DNA of 64,000 nt from Gloeophyllum trabeum ATCC 11539 (lineage: Eukaryota; Basidiomycota; Agaricomycetes; Gloeophyllales; Gloeophyllaceae), in contig NW_006920410.1 in the NCBI RefSeq assembly GCF_000344685.1, positions 3,698,470 through 3,762,469 of the forward strand. The letters are read 5' to 3'. Positions 36,757-48,700 of this stretch are shown here, one piece after another. Both the position numbers and the translations under genes were made by a program. How positions within the stretch are numbered: the first letter of the stretch is position 1; each line of letters starts with the position of its first letter. The notes under the pieces are model-generated. The model ran no database searches. It was given only the letters and a program-made list of their open reading frames with translations, and was not told where the DNA came from.

Positions 36757-37941
36757 ATGGCCGCCCTCGACGCCCCCAACGTCCCCGACGCCTCCCGCCG
36801 CAAATTTATCCTCGCCTCGCGCGCCTCGAAGCTCGCGCAGATCCAGACCGACAGCGTGCGCGACGCTCTACAGGCCGCGTTCCCCGAGCTGGATTTCGAG
36901 ACGTCCTTCATGACCACGGAGGGCGACAAGACCGCGCAGGCGCTCTACCTCCTCGGCGGCAAGGCGCTCTGGACGAAGGAGCTCGAGGTCGCGCTGCGCG
37001 AGGGCGCCGTCGACATGCTCGTGCACTGCTGCAAGGACGTGCCGACCGTGCTGCCGCCCGGGTACGAGCTCGCGGCCATCCTCGAGCGCGAGAATCCCGT
37101 GGACAGTTTGGTGGTGAAGAAGGCCTTGCCGTACAAGACGCTGGAGGAGCTGCCGGATGGGAGTGTCGTGGGCACGAGCAGTGTGAGGCGGGTTGCGCAA
37201 CTGAGGAGACGGTTCCCGAAGCTTGTGTTTATGGATGTGGTGAGCGTATTGACACGAGACTCTCGACATTGACCCACACTATGCTCTCTGCGTCCAGCGG
37301 GGGAATCTGTACGTCTGCGTTTCCGCTTGAATTTCTTCACATTAACCCTCCCCAGAAACACCCGCGTAGCCAAGCTCGACGCGCCCGACGGGCCCTACAC
37401 TGCGCTCGTGCTCGCCAAGGCCGGGATGGTGCGCGTCGGCATGGGCGAGCGCATCACGAGCGACATCGGTCCGCCGACGCTCTTCTACGCCGTCGGGCAG
37501 GGCGCGCTGACGATCGAGATCCGCGGCGGCGACGACCGCGCACGCGAGCTCGCCGGCACGCTCACACACTGGCAAACGCAGTACAAGTGCCTCGCCGAGC
37601 GCGCGTGCCTGCGCATGCTCGAGGGCGGGTGCAGCGTCCCCGTCGGCGTCGACTCGCAGCTGCAGACGCGGGGCGAGGGCAAGGGCGTGCTCAAGATAAC
37701 GGGGTGTGTCACGAGCTTGGATGGGCAGACGCATGTCGAGCATACGCTTACGGAGGAGGTGGCGTCGCCCGACGATGCAGAGCGGGTTGGGCAGCAGCTG
37801 GCGAAGACGTTGCTCGAGACGGGGGCCAAGGCGATTCTGGAAGACGTTACGAGGGACAGGCAAAAGCGCTCGGGGGAGCTCAAGTCTGCCAGCGAGGCCG
37901 CAAAGATAGAGGCAACGATGGAGGGCACGGCATCGTCGTGA
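36757..37941 (+). CDS. HEM3: Porphobilinogen deaminase (hydroxymethylbilane synthase)
   Basis: Third enzyme of haem synthesis from 5-aminolevulinate; it condenses four porphobilinogens to hydroxymethylbilane, probably in the cytosol. 359 residues, three exons; introns 37240-37297 and 37309-37355. The middle exon is only 11 nt (37298-37308). It encodes the centre of the substrate/cofactor-contacting motif VRGNLNTR, which is exact only when the micro-exon is included. Other motifs are SRASKLAQIQT, the HCCKDVPT loop with the catalytic Asp, GTSSVRR and the cofactor-attachment cysteine in EGGCSVPVG. It begins MAALDAPNVPDASRRKFILASR, with no obvious presequence. Confidence 0.97.
37298..37308 (+). 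other. 11-nt micro-exon of HEM3
   Basis: The bases cgggggaatct are flanked by ..gtccag and gtacgt. With exons 1 and 3 they complete V-R-G-N-L-N-T-R, an invariant PBGD motif. Skipping it would shift the frame. Confidence 0.9.
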
Positions 37942-38373
37942 AGTATTGTATTGCTGTATCTACCACTGTTGTAAAACAAAACATAGACATGCCTGCACGT
38001 CCTCGTTCCCCCTCAGCCCATATCCCGACAGCTGAATGATATGTCCCTCGCCGTTCCATATTCGAAAGTGCTCCTCAATAATGCACCTCGACAGCGACGA
38101 GCGAGATTCTTCTCTGCGACCCCGCGAGCGCTTGCACGTCCCAGCTGTGATGTATCGGGATAACAAGTGACTCTAGAGCGGGGGCGGTAAAGACATTGGA
38201 GAAAAGAAAAGCGCGAGCAATCTTCTTTCCTTTATATTCCCTCACGGGTATTTGCGTGTGTTTGGCAGCGAGTACTTACTCGGATAGCGATCCGAGAAGG
38301 CAGCGACCAGGGAGGTGTGGCGCGCGCTTTTGTGCTCGCCCTCCATCGTTCTTTCCTTTTGTCTTTCGTCTGC
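37942..38373. other. Intergenic, HEM3 3' end to E2 gene
   Basis: About 430 bp between two same-strand genes. It should hold the HEM3 3' UTR and the E2 promoter; nothing specific recognised. Confidence 0.5.
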
Positions 38374-39371
38374 ATGGCGGGCATCGCGTCAAGGAGGCTG
38401 CAGAAGGAGCTGAAGGAGATACACACCCAGGGATGCCCCGTCGGTGAGCACAGGTGTCTCTCATATAGCTCAATTGCCGCTGCTCACGGTTTGGTATACG
38501 CACAGGTATTCAGCTGCTGAACGCGGATAACTTCGAGGAATGGCATCTCTCGCTCGAGGTCATGGGCGAGAGCCAGTACCAGGTGAGCTAGCCCCTTCCG
38601 CTTGCGCTCCGATTACGATGTGTATTCATGCATGGTCAGGGAGAGGTGTTTGCGCTCAAGTTCCGCTTCGAGCCGCAGTACCCCATCTCCGCGCCCGCAG
38701 TGCAGTTCATCATCAACGAGAAGTACAAGGCGCCCGTGCACCCGGTATGCCCCCTGCCTCCTCTTGCACGACCTCACCTTCCTTACCGCTGCGCATGCAC
38801 AGCACGTGTATTCAAACGGTCATGTACGTCTGCATTCCCAGCCCAAGGTCCAGATTGCGCCAGCGCTGACCGTTCTCGCTGACATAGATATGCGCCTCCA
38901 TCCTGGGTAACGAATGGTCCCCCGTGCTGAGTGTGATCGGTGTGTGCGTCACGCTGCAGAGCATGCTCGCATCATGCAAGGTGCGTTCCCCCTTCCTTCT
39001 CGTCCGGGGCGCTGAGTGACGGCGTGTCCTGCTTGTAGAAGAAGGAACGGTATGTCTCCATCTGCTCTTCATGCGGCTATATCCAGCCGTGCTAAAGGCC
39101 ACTTGGTTCACCCCAGACCGCCCGACAACGACCGCTACGTCATGCATGCACCGGACAATCCCAAGAAGGTTCGTAGTGGTTATTCTTCGTAGCTCCAATG
39201 TGACTGAAAGATGTCGCAGACGCGGTTCCACTACCATGGTATGTATTCCGTGTTCACGATTACCCTAGATACTGACCTGTATTCATCCCCGCGGTGGTGC
39301 AGATGATACGTAAGTAACCCAACTTACTACACCTGAGCTGCTGATCTTATATGTCCTTCACCAGGGTATAA
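38374..39371 (+). CDS. Ubiquitin-conjugating enzyme E2, UBE2W type
   Basis: E2 enzyme; UBE2W relatives attach ubiquitin to protein N-termini. 153 residues in ten exons over about 1 kb; introns 38444-38505, 38583-38639, 38745-38802, 38824-38887, 38981-39038, 39050-39116, 39169-39219, 39239-39302 and 39310-39364. The length matches the UBE2W class. Motifs: YPISAPAVQF, the HPHVYSNGHICASIL active-site region with the catalytic Cys, NEWSPVLSV, and the UBE2W-like ending RPPDNDRYV...NPKKTRFHYHDDTV. Several exons are tiny (21, 11, 19, 7 and a final 7 coding nt), so the model rests on matching the family C-terminus. Confidence 0.92.
39303..39309 (+). other. 7-nt micro-exon of the E2 gene
   Basis: atgatac, preceded by tggtgcag and followed by gtaagt. 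It encodes the Asp-Asp-Thr of the conserved HDDT end. A second 7-nt coding piece (39365-39371) finishes Thr-Val-stop. Confidence 0.8.
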
Positions 39372-39756
39372 TCCCTAGCTGAAATTACGATGAACAGGGT
39401 ATGGACGTTTCTCTTGGGGCATCACCGCATGTATTCAGCCGCACATCTCATTTGTACTCCTATTGTTGTTTGGTCATGGCATATTTATCGCACCTGCAGT
39501 GTAGCCGCTCGCTTGGTTCAGCCTTGACGTCCGCCGGGGTTTGAGAGACGTTTGAGCTTCTTTTACAAGGTACCCTTGGATCTCGGTAGAGGCAACTTCA
39601 CATTCCTGGTCATGAAACAACCAGACCGCGTGGCTCGGGTCTGTTGCAACGCAAGAGGCGAGATTAGATACTACATGATAATATAAGATAGTGGGTAATC
39701 CACAATAAATAACGACCGTCCCAAAAAGCCCTAATAACCAAGGCATGGTGGGGGTA
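39372..39756. other. Convergent spacer between E2 and ERF4-like genes
   Basis: About 385 bp between two convergent genes, so both 3' UTRs. Nothing specific seen. Confidence 0.5.
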
Positions 39757-41154
39757 TCACTGGGTCAAACGTCAGCCCGCGCAGACACGGCAGCCAGGAA
39801 GGTAAACTTACATAGTACTCGATCTCAAGCTGCCAGGTAGAAATCAGAATCGGGAGACGTGTAGCAAGGGAACAGTTGCACGCACGAAGAGGAAAGCGAC
39901 CTTCCTCGGCCAGAGGATGTTCAGCCCGACGGGGTTATACAGCTCTTCATTGAAATGGTTGATCGTACGCTGTAGCCGCTCCATTTCCTATTTACCACGA
40001 ACGTGCAAGTCAGGATCACTGCACAGGCACGAGTGGGAAGCATGAATTACGATACCTTTTCGTAGTGCGACTTGAAAAACAGCCTGGACAACTGCAGGCT
40101 GAAGACAGCCAGTGCGTTGTCGACGAACGCGTGCCGCAGGCTGTACGCTGAGATGAGCAGCTCGTTGATCGCGTTCATGGTCTCCAGGAACTGCGTCGGC
40201 GTTATCTGGCCACGGAATAAAATCAGTAAAGCGCATTACGCCATCCAATCTACTTACCCGGCCTTCCAGCTCGAGTGGGTACGTGAGGGAAAACTGGATC
40301 AGCTCGCCCCCGGAGTAGTCGCGCTCGATGCGTAACACTTCCCTCGGGAAGTGGACGCCTATCTGGCCTATGGGGTCGGTCCCATACGCAGATGTGGGCG
40401 GCGGAGGGCCGAAGTAATACGATGACTTGGGGATGAGCGTCCGCTCGCCGTCCCTGTGAGCAATTCAAGTCAGTCGACGCGACCCACGAAGATCAAAGCG
40501 CACGTACGTCCGGTTCTGCGCCCGGCTGTGCTTCACGCTCGCCGTCGCCGTCGTCGGCGGGTCGAACACCTCCCACGGCACCGGGCTCGGCGGCTTCAGG
40601 TCCAGCTGCAGCGGGTGCTCGCTGATCCTGCGCTGCCGCTTCGACGTCCACGTCCCCACGCGCGTCGCCTCGTCCTCCTCGCCCCCCTCGGCCAGCACGT
40701 CCTTGATATTGACTAGGCCGTCCCCGCTATTGCCGTTCCTATCCCAGTGCGTGGCCTCCGACTCCTCCAAGTGATGCCCCGCATTGCGCTCCTGCTCCTG
40801 CTCGGGCTTCTCGCTCTCGTTCGTGCCGACGCGCGTGAGCGGCGGGCTGGGGGGCAGAATGGTCGGGGGTGCAACGTGCAGTCCGAGCTTGCTCATCACA
40901 GGCGCCTCGTCCTTCTCCTCCTTCGCATCATCGGTCTCCCCTCCCGACCGGCCTGCAGCGTCTTCGCTTCCCCTTCCTATGACAATTTCTGGCATCTCCC
41001 GACTGCGCCGCTGGGGCGTCTCTCGGGAGCCGTCATACCCCGAGGAGGTGGAGGGCGGCGTGTCCGGAAGTGCGTGTGTTGAGTCTCGAGACGCAGCGGG
41101 TAGGTTCTCTTCATGAGAATCCGTGATGTCGATCGGATTGGATGCGGACGACAT
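39757..41154 (-). CDS. ERF4-domain protein (Ras palmitoylation complex subunit)
   Basis: ERF4/Golgin-A7-like protein. Family members partner a DHHC palmitoyltransferase (Erf2) that lipidates Ras at internal membranes. 371 residues, six exons; introns 39760-39811, 39830-39885, 39988-40055, 40206-40257 and 40454-40507. Residues 1-215 are acidic, Ser/Pro-rich and probably disordered. The ERF4 domain follows: VHFPREVLRIERDYSGGE, FSLTYPLELEGRITPTQF, AFVDNALAVFSLQLSRLFF and NPVGLNILWPRKVAFLFLEI, ending EIEYY. The last intron lies exactly before the stop codon, leaving TGA alone as the final coding exon. Without that splice the protein would gain an unrelated tail. The DHHC partner is not in the window. 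Confidence 0.9.
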
Positions 41155-41556
41155 GGCGGGTCCGAGGAATGAATGCACCCGACGCCGGAGAAGAATATAC
41201 AGCTAAACGAGTGACACCGACTGAGGCGTTGTAAGAGGAGCAGAGAGTATCACAAAGTACTGAAAGTGCACTGTACAAGTGCATGAGAGTCGAGACAACT
41301 GTGGCTGTGGCTCTCGCCTGATTAGGCCGACTCTTGAACGTCAGCATTCGTCCCATTCCGCCATTTCGCCTCAACATCCATCACACCTCAGCAACTCTGA
41401 ACAAGCCAGCGACACATTATTATACTTTCCTATGTGCATAATTACAGGAGTGACGAGAAACCAACTACATACTATGATAATACAGCCAATAGATACACCA
41501 GCCATACCACATGCAATGTCATAACGTGTCGTAACAAATGAACAAGAACAAGAAAC
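41155..41556. other. Intergenic, CYC8 3' end to ERF4-like start
   Basis: About 400 bp between two minus-strand genes: CYC8 3' UTR and promoter of the ERF4-like gene. No specific element recognised. Confidence 0.5.
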
Positions 41557-44500
41557 TTATGAGACAGGCTCTGCTTTCGGTGCATGCTGCATCGGCAATG
41601 GCGTCGCCCTTGGCCCAGGCGGCGACCCAGCAGGATGATGGATGACGTCCGAGATCTTGCTGCGCGGAGGAGGGAGCGGTGGTGTTGATCCAGCAGACCT
41701 ACTGGGATCTCTGCGCATGGGATCGTCGCCTGGCGGAGAACCAGTAGACGTAGGAGACAATGTAGCGATAGGAGGAAGAGTCATATGCTGCGATGGACGC
41801 GACGCATGGCTAGACAATCCAGCACCGATCGGACGAGGATGAGGGGGGAGCACAGCAGGCAACGGTGGACTAGGCGGAAACGCGTGTGCGCCCTCCATTT
41901 GCTGACGCGACTCCGGCGAGTGCGACGAAGGCTGCTGACGGAAGGGTATAGGCGAGGGCCTTGTCGACGGACCGGGCGTGCGTCTGCCCGCGGAGGGAGA
42001 TGAAGCGCGACGCTTGAGGCCTTCCATCCGCGACCGCTTCATTTCGCCCATCTCCTCAGGGCCAGGGCTCAGCGGCCTCTTCATGCTATTCGTCGGCATG
42101 GGCGGCGAACCATGTCCATGACTCGATATTGACCCGCGATGCGACAGAGGAACACGAGGTGACGCAGGCGGACGACCCAAAGCTGACACATGAGGCGAGT
42201 GAGAAGACGACCCGTTCGCGGACGGGGCACGAGCATCGCCGCCACGGTACGACGCCAATCCCATAAGAGCGTCAGCAACGCCCTCATCATAGTCTTCGTC
42301 CACAACTCTGTTGGGAGGATGAGCGCTCGCACTACTCGGCGACGGCTGCACCGACCTATTCGCAGACCCAGACCCAGACCCGTTATAGCTCGCAGGCTCC
42401 GGCGTACCGTTCGCGGGCTTTGGCAGCGGCGTGTACGTATTCACCTTGAAGGACGGCACTTGGTGACCCATGGTCGGCCGCTCGCCCGAGGGACCAGGAG
42501 GGAACGGCTTCGGCGTCTCCGTACGGGATTGAGACTCGTCCTTCGCCCGTCTCCCTGCTCTCCGCTTCCTCTCCTTCTTGGGCGCCGGAGCGTCAGTACC
42601 AGCGTTGGAATCGCTGTCCTTGTCCCTCGTATTCCGCCTACGACGATCCCTCGGCTCTGACTGAGCCATCTGCACAGACGAGATCGGGCTCTCCGAGCCG
42701 TGATGAGGGTTGATCATGTGAGGCGGGGGAGGAGGCGGCAACGAGCTCCGAACGCCCCTCATACTCTCCGGCGACCCAGCGTAGCTGCGACTCTCGTGGC
42801 GATGGTCCATGGCTAGCATTTGCTCGCGCTCGAAATCCCTCGCGACCGGGGCTTCCCTGGCATCATACCGCGGATCATATCGCCTACCGCTCATCTCCAT
42901 TGGCGGCTGGGGCGGAGGCGACGAGTGTCGGAGATGGATGGAGCCAGGAGCAGTACCAGGACCGCTCGGCTTGGTCTCCCAGTAACGAGACCCCCCAGAA
43001 TGCAGCGTGGGCCGGACACCCGCATCAGGGCTCCGATCGCGAGGAGTATGCGACCGATGAGACATGGGGGAGAGCGCGCGAGGCGGAGGGTACATCTGTC
43101 CTTGCGAAGGGTGGACGGGGTACTCGGCAGAGTGTCTGGCCCTGCGCTCACGCTCCCAGTCTCGGTGCTCGCTAGGCACAGCGGGTCGACGTTCCCAAGC
43201 TTGCTCTCTATCCATGGGCGGAACGGCCTCATACGCGTAAGCACGAGGCGACCGTTGCGATGACGCTTGCCCGGGACCCATACGTCCACGAGCTGAAGGC
43301 CCACCATACCCTGGGTACCCAGGTGGACCAGGAGGTGATCGAGGACGACCACCATGAGGAGGCGGGGAGGTCGAAGTAGACGGTACACGGAGAGGCGGAC
43401 GACCTGCATAAGGATCATGTAGATGAGGCTGCCCACCAGCGCCACGAATCTCTTCCGGCGGGAATTGCTGCTGAGGAACAGGATGGTGAAGTAGGATACT
43501 CTGATGACCCGCGGGACCGCGCGAAGGAGTCTCAGGACCAGGAGGATAGGCCGACGAATGTCGACCATGCAGCGGTGGACGATCGACCTCCATCCGAGCC
43601 AGTGGGGTGTGCGTAGAAATCTGACGGCTCTCATCAACCACAACGGGAGGTGGCGGTCCACCTCTGAACGGACCAGGAGACGACGTTCTGGGGGCAGCCA
43701 CCTGAGGAGGGGGCGGCAAAGCGAGGCTACCGTCAGTGGGCGGCGGACCTCTCGACTCCGTCCTGAAGAGCGGGCGCGGATGGTGGGTCATCTGCAGCGA
43801 CATCGGCGGCCCAGGTGGCGGGACAACGGCACTCGCGTATGCAGTCGGGTGGACATCCTGAGGACCGGGGGCAGCGGGCAACGCACTCCCGGTCGCCTGC
43901 GCCTGCTTGAGCAACTGCAAGCGCTGAGAGATGACGGGGTTTGTCGGGTCCAGTTCCGCCGCTCGGGCATAGGCGTCGATGGCATCCGAAATCTGATTGT
44001 TGCAGCTCTCATATAAACTGCCCAAGTCAAACCAGACCTCCGAGATGTACGGGTTGATGCGAATGGCACGGGAGTACGCGTCCAGGGCGTCGTGGAACTG
44101 ATTAATCTGGAAATAGAGCACGCCAATCGAGCACCAGAACGTCGGGTTGCGGCCATCCCTGTAGACAGCCTGCTGATAAGCTTCGTACGCCTTGTTGTAC
44201 TTCTGGCCGGCCATGTACGCGCGCCCGAGGAGGTACCAGCTCTGAGCGTCGGAGGGGTCTGTTGCATTTTCGTTCAGCGACACGGCCGTGAAACATTCCA
44301 AGGGGGAGATCGTACCGGCTTCGAGACTCTTCGTGAGGTACTGGATGGCGAGGTCCTGGTTCTGGAACGAAGAGCCATCCTGGTGGTATAGCCAGCCTAG
44401 CTGCTGGAGGACCTTGGCGTGACCCGGATTCTCGGCGACGACGTGCTCGTACGCGTCCTTCGCATGCAAATGCTACACACCGCAACATGAGGACAAGGAT

Positions 44501-45788
44501 GGAAACGCGATGCCATAAGACTTACATCTTTCTGTTGCTCGTAGACATGGCCAATCTGGAACCAGATGTCGGCATGGGCCAGAGGACTCGGAGGATTACG
44601 TAGGATGTCCTCGAAGCACCTGAGAGACTCGTTGTATTTGCCCTGCTGTTTATAGATGATTCCCAGGCGGAACAGGATCTCGTTCGATTTATCAAAGTCT
44701 ATTCAAACGGAGACGGTGAGCCGCTACCCACGTCATGGAATGGGTGAGAAACACTCACTCTTGTCCATTCTCAGGACGGACGCGAATGCGTCCTCGGCGT
44801 GGTCCAGGGAACCATATCGATCGTACAGGATACCGATGCCGTACCAGAGCTTCGGGTCCTCCTGTGCAGCGTGGGTATGAGCTGTGTACGGCAGAAGATG
44901 GGAAGCTGCGCACTTTGGGGTTCGGGAGCAGATACAGGGCCTGCTGGTACGCGGCATAGGCCTTTTGCAGATCGTCCTGCATCAGATAGCAGTGGCCTGC
45001 GGAGTGGGCATGTGAGCAAACAAGGACAGACAACGGGCAAACACGTGCTTACCGAGTGCGCTCCATACCTCGCCGCTGTCCTGTTGTATGGCGAGAACAC
45101 GTTGGAAGTACTCGACTGCCTGAAACAAGCAAGACGTTTAATATCAGTATCCGCAGATGACGCCTAATCTCAGATCCGGACCATCCAAAAGAGGAAGTTC
45201 CCACGCGATAACCCCAGGAGCCGGACAGGCTAAACGTCACTCTGCCCCACGCCGGAGAAAGCACGTCCGGAAGCGTCTAATACGTATTTAAATCTCACCT
45301 TTGGGTAATTCTCCTTGATCCGAGCGATCCCGGCGACCTGGGTGAGCCCAGTGAGAGACATCGGGTTGTGCCGCAGCGCGTTCTCATACGCCGACAAGGC
45401 ATGTTCGAGATCGCCCATCTGCTCAGCGACACTGCCTGAACGTGTGCCGTATTGTTGTCAGCGAGGCGGCCCATCACTTGGTCAATCACGCGAAACCCGA
45501 CGCACCTATCAAAAGCCACGTTTGTTCATTTGCCTGAGTCAACTTCTGTATGGACAGAGGCACTGCCGATCGATTAGGGAGGTTGGGGGAGGTGTGCGTC
45601 GGCGAGACGATCTGGTGCTGCGCGTGCGGGTGCCCGGAGCCGTTGGGTATCGGGGCAGGAGTGGGCGGAATATTTCCGTTGACATGGTGCGGCTGGGGGG
45701 GCACCGACATGGCATGGGCGTGGGGCGGGTGCGGGTGGTCGACGAGCATGTCGCGGTCGGCCTGGCGCGGGGTCTGTCGATGGGACAT
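41557..45788 (-). CDS. CYC8: General transcriptional corepressor CYC8/SSN6
   Basis: TPR-containing subunit of the CYC8-TUP1 corepressor, recruited by many DNA-bound repressors in the nucleus. 1253 residues from the chosen ATG, seven exons; introns 44473-44525, 44699-44758, 44862-44913, 44997-45052, 45120-45298 and 45436-45505. A tandem TPR array occupies about residues 75-470, for example GDLEHALSAYENALRHNPMS, LWYGIGILYDRYGSLDHAED, IWFQIGHVYEQQKD and DAYSRAIRINPYISEVWFDL. The rest is a long Pro/Ser/Arg-rich tail. Another in-frame ATG exists at 45908, but a TATATA sequence only ~20 bp further upstream suggests transcription starts below it, so I prefer 45788 (MSHRQTPRQ). The intron at 45120-45298 is unusually long (179 nt). 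Confidence 0.95.
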
Positions 45789-48700
45789 CGCTGTGGGGGG
45801 CGACGTCGGCTGCAGCGAGCACGACGGAGGGGACAGCGAGGAGGGGGCACGGGGGAGGGACAGCGACACGTGTGCGGTGGTGGGACGAGAGGGGCGAAGA
45901 AAGGACATCAAGGAAAGCGACGGCGGGGATATATAAGGCTGCGGCCTGATCAGGGTCTAATAATGATCAGAGAACGATCTGCCAAATGAATCTCGTTGCA
46001 GAGAAGCACCTCCCAAGACCCGCGTGCCTCCATGTCCCTTCTTTCTCCTTTTCCGTATCTTCGGATCCGATTGCCATCGGCGAGTTCTTCCATCAAGATC
46101 TTGCAATCTCGCCCGTCCGCTTTCGGTTAGCGGCAGTCAAACAGCCTATTCGACACCAGACATGTTTGCTCTTCGGGCTTCCCGCTCAGCTGCTGTCTGG
46201 CCGTGCGGATCCGCCCAAGGGCTGGCGGTAGCCTGGCATGGCAACACATCGCATGTTTCTGCATGTCGGGCAGGCGCCCCCCCTCGCGTCCCGGCGGCGA
46301 GCAGCACATGTTCTTCCCGGGAGTATCGTTAAACAAGGTCAGGGCCGCGACGGAAGCTATGAAGCACGGTGGATCATCATCGGGATGTTGTGTATGTAAC
46401 GTGTAAGCGAGGTAAATTTCTGTTTCCTTTTGCGGAGAAGGCCGGACCGGCTTAGTCAGCTGCGGCTTCTTGCTTGTTGCTAGCTTCCATTTGCCAATTG
46501 AAACGCCAACCGAAGTCTAATTTAAGTCCGACACTCCGATCGAAGAGCTTCTCGCGCCTGCCCGGTATGGGCGACACGTGTCGGTGCATCGCACGATCTA
46601 GACCGGGCGCTTCTGCCATGATCGTCAGCTATCGGCTGACAGCCGTGACAGTGACAGGTCAGGGCGAATTTCTTATTTCATGACGCTGCCGCTGAAGTCA
46701 TGTCGTTTTGGCATCAGGCACACGAAGCCGACGTGCTCAGATCGCCCCTAACTGATGCATGCTGTGCTGACCGGCCCACACGTAACCGACCCGAGCCCGC
46801 GAGGCTGCTGGTCGTGGATGCGGCCGTCTGAAGCAAAACATATCATGGCTTGACGGGGTTGACTTTGCGCTGCTGTTGGCCGCCAGGAAGGGCGGTCGGT
46901 CGTGGTGTAAATCCAGCCGAGAAGCCCAGGGTATGCGGGTGCGCGCTTCTCTGACACGTTATGGGCCCCGCGGAGTGTGACGAGAGCCGGAGGGATGTCC
47001 GACTGCCGACACCCGCGATCAGAAAGGCGGTGGATGGACCGGATCTGCCTTTCGACAGCCACTGCGCCGTGTGGGGTGCCCCTTTCTGCCCGGCACAGAC
47101 AAGTCGTCCGTTGCATTTGATCTGGCGTATAATACAGCGTTTGTACGGGCATAGCGTCCAACAGCTTGCTATATACGGTGCCTAGATCGCCATACGAGAT
47201 AATTATGCCCATCTCGATCCCAGCCCCATGACGGGCGAAACACACTTGGCGGCATCATCATATCCGATAACCCATCCGCACGTCCAGCTGCCCATCGGCT
47301 CGCGGATCGTCGTTTATCCTAGCCTCCCACTTATCATCTGCTCCTCGCAACGTCCTTCCAGCAGCTTCCCTGCTCCAGTTCGTCCCCACAACGTAACTTT
47401 GACAGCGCATGCATTGACATGACAGCGCACTCAGCGCCCAAGTTTTCTCGCAGGAAACTCCGGGGGACAGGCGCCGCTGGCCAGATAAATGGGCATCATC
47501 GCCCTCGTAATTTCTCGCCGATCTGCTCGCCGGCTCAAATTGGACGAGTGCAGCGCAGCGAGCGAGATGGATCTCATGTCTGTCGCGCCCTGATGTACAG
47601 CCGCGAACGCGTCCGAGCATTCGCTCAGCACATCGGAGACATGGAGGTCACCGCCCCCCTACACATGTAACGACGGGTGCGGCACGTACATGAGCGGGCA
47701 CCTCGTCACAGCAGCGCGCAAGGCATCCGATGCTCGCAGCGCTACAGTGCATGTATGTACCACGGCCGGGCGCATTTCCCCCCCTCAGTGGCGTCTGGAC
47801 CCACTAAATAGTCCTGCTGCCATAACCTCGGCAGAATTCCGAATCAGAGACGCGGCGACCTAGTGGCGACCTCCCACATGAACGTCGACCCTTCGCCAAC
47901 TTACGATAGCTCTATGTATGCCGTATCCGGCCAATGGAAACTCAATCAGTGCGTGTGCATGATGATGGGTGGGTGGTTCGGGTTCGTTTCCCCACTGGCG
48001 TTCACCACTGCTTCGTGATTAGATCAAAGTTGGATACACGGGCACTCGGGAACTGAGAGTTTCCCGGTTCGGATTCGGAAGAGGCGTTGCGGAGCCTGGG
48101 AGACGGACCGAGAGGGTGGGGGCCACTGACACTGATCATCACTCGCACACGTCCTTGTAGTTTAGGAAAGTCGACGCCAGCGAACGGGGCTCAGTCCATA
48201 TACGACATCGTGTCCTATCGCTGCCAGAACACGTCGGGCGACAGCGGTGACGGTAGCGGGGGCTGCGATCATGTAGTATGTAAGTTGGACGGGTACCTCT
48301 CTCCGTCTGTCTGTCAGACTCGCAAGAACCTGGATACGGTGTGTCAGCGCTTTGTTTGCTTCATTCCTTGTTCCTCAGAATTCCTTTCCTTATGCCTGAT
48401 GCGTCGACGCCCGTGATTACCGCCGGGACCCCACGCCGTTCTAATGCCTACTATTCCCCGTAGTGTGTCCCACCGCGCCTTCTGGCTCCGCACGGGTGCG
48501 AATAGGCTCAGAGGGAGTCGAGAAGAGATACACATACATATGGGAATCTCCTCCTGCCTTGTTATCATCTTCGAATTCCATTCAATCCGAATTCGGGAGT
48601 TCGCTGTCGTGGGTGCGGAACGACCCAACTTTAAGCTTCTTGGTATTTGGCAACGTGCGAGCAGAATCCGGCTGCGCGTTCACCGGGACAGACGGGTCTC

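Noticed and set aside
36711..38039. 442-codon plus-strand open frame overlapping HEM3
   Set aside because: It is an out-of-frame shadow in GC-rich coding sequence, with Arg/Ala-rich junk translation. The real HEM3 frame has all enzyme motifs.
41642..43661. Several frames antisense to the CYC8 tail
   Set aside because: These are Arg-rich shadows of a Pro/Ser-rich coding region.
46748..47245. 165-codon minus-strand frame in the CYC8-SERF spacer
   Set aside because: No domain, no splice partners and no neighbouring evidence; a frame of this length is expected by chance in this base composition.
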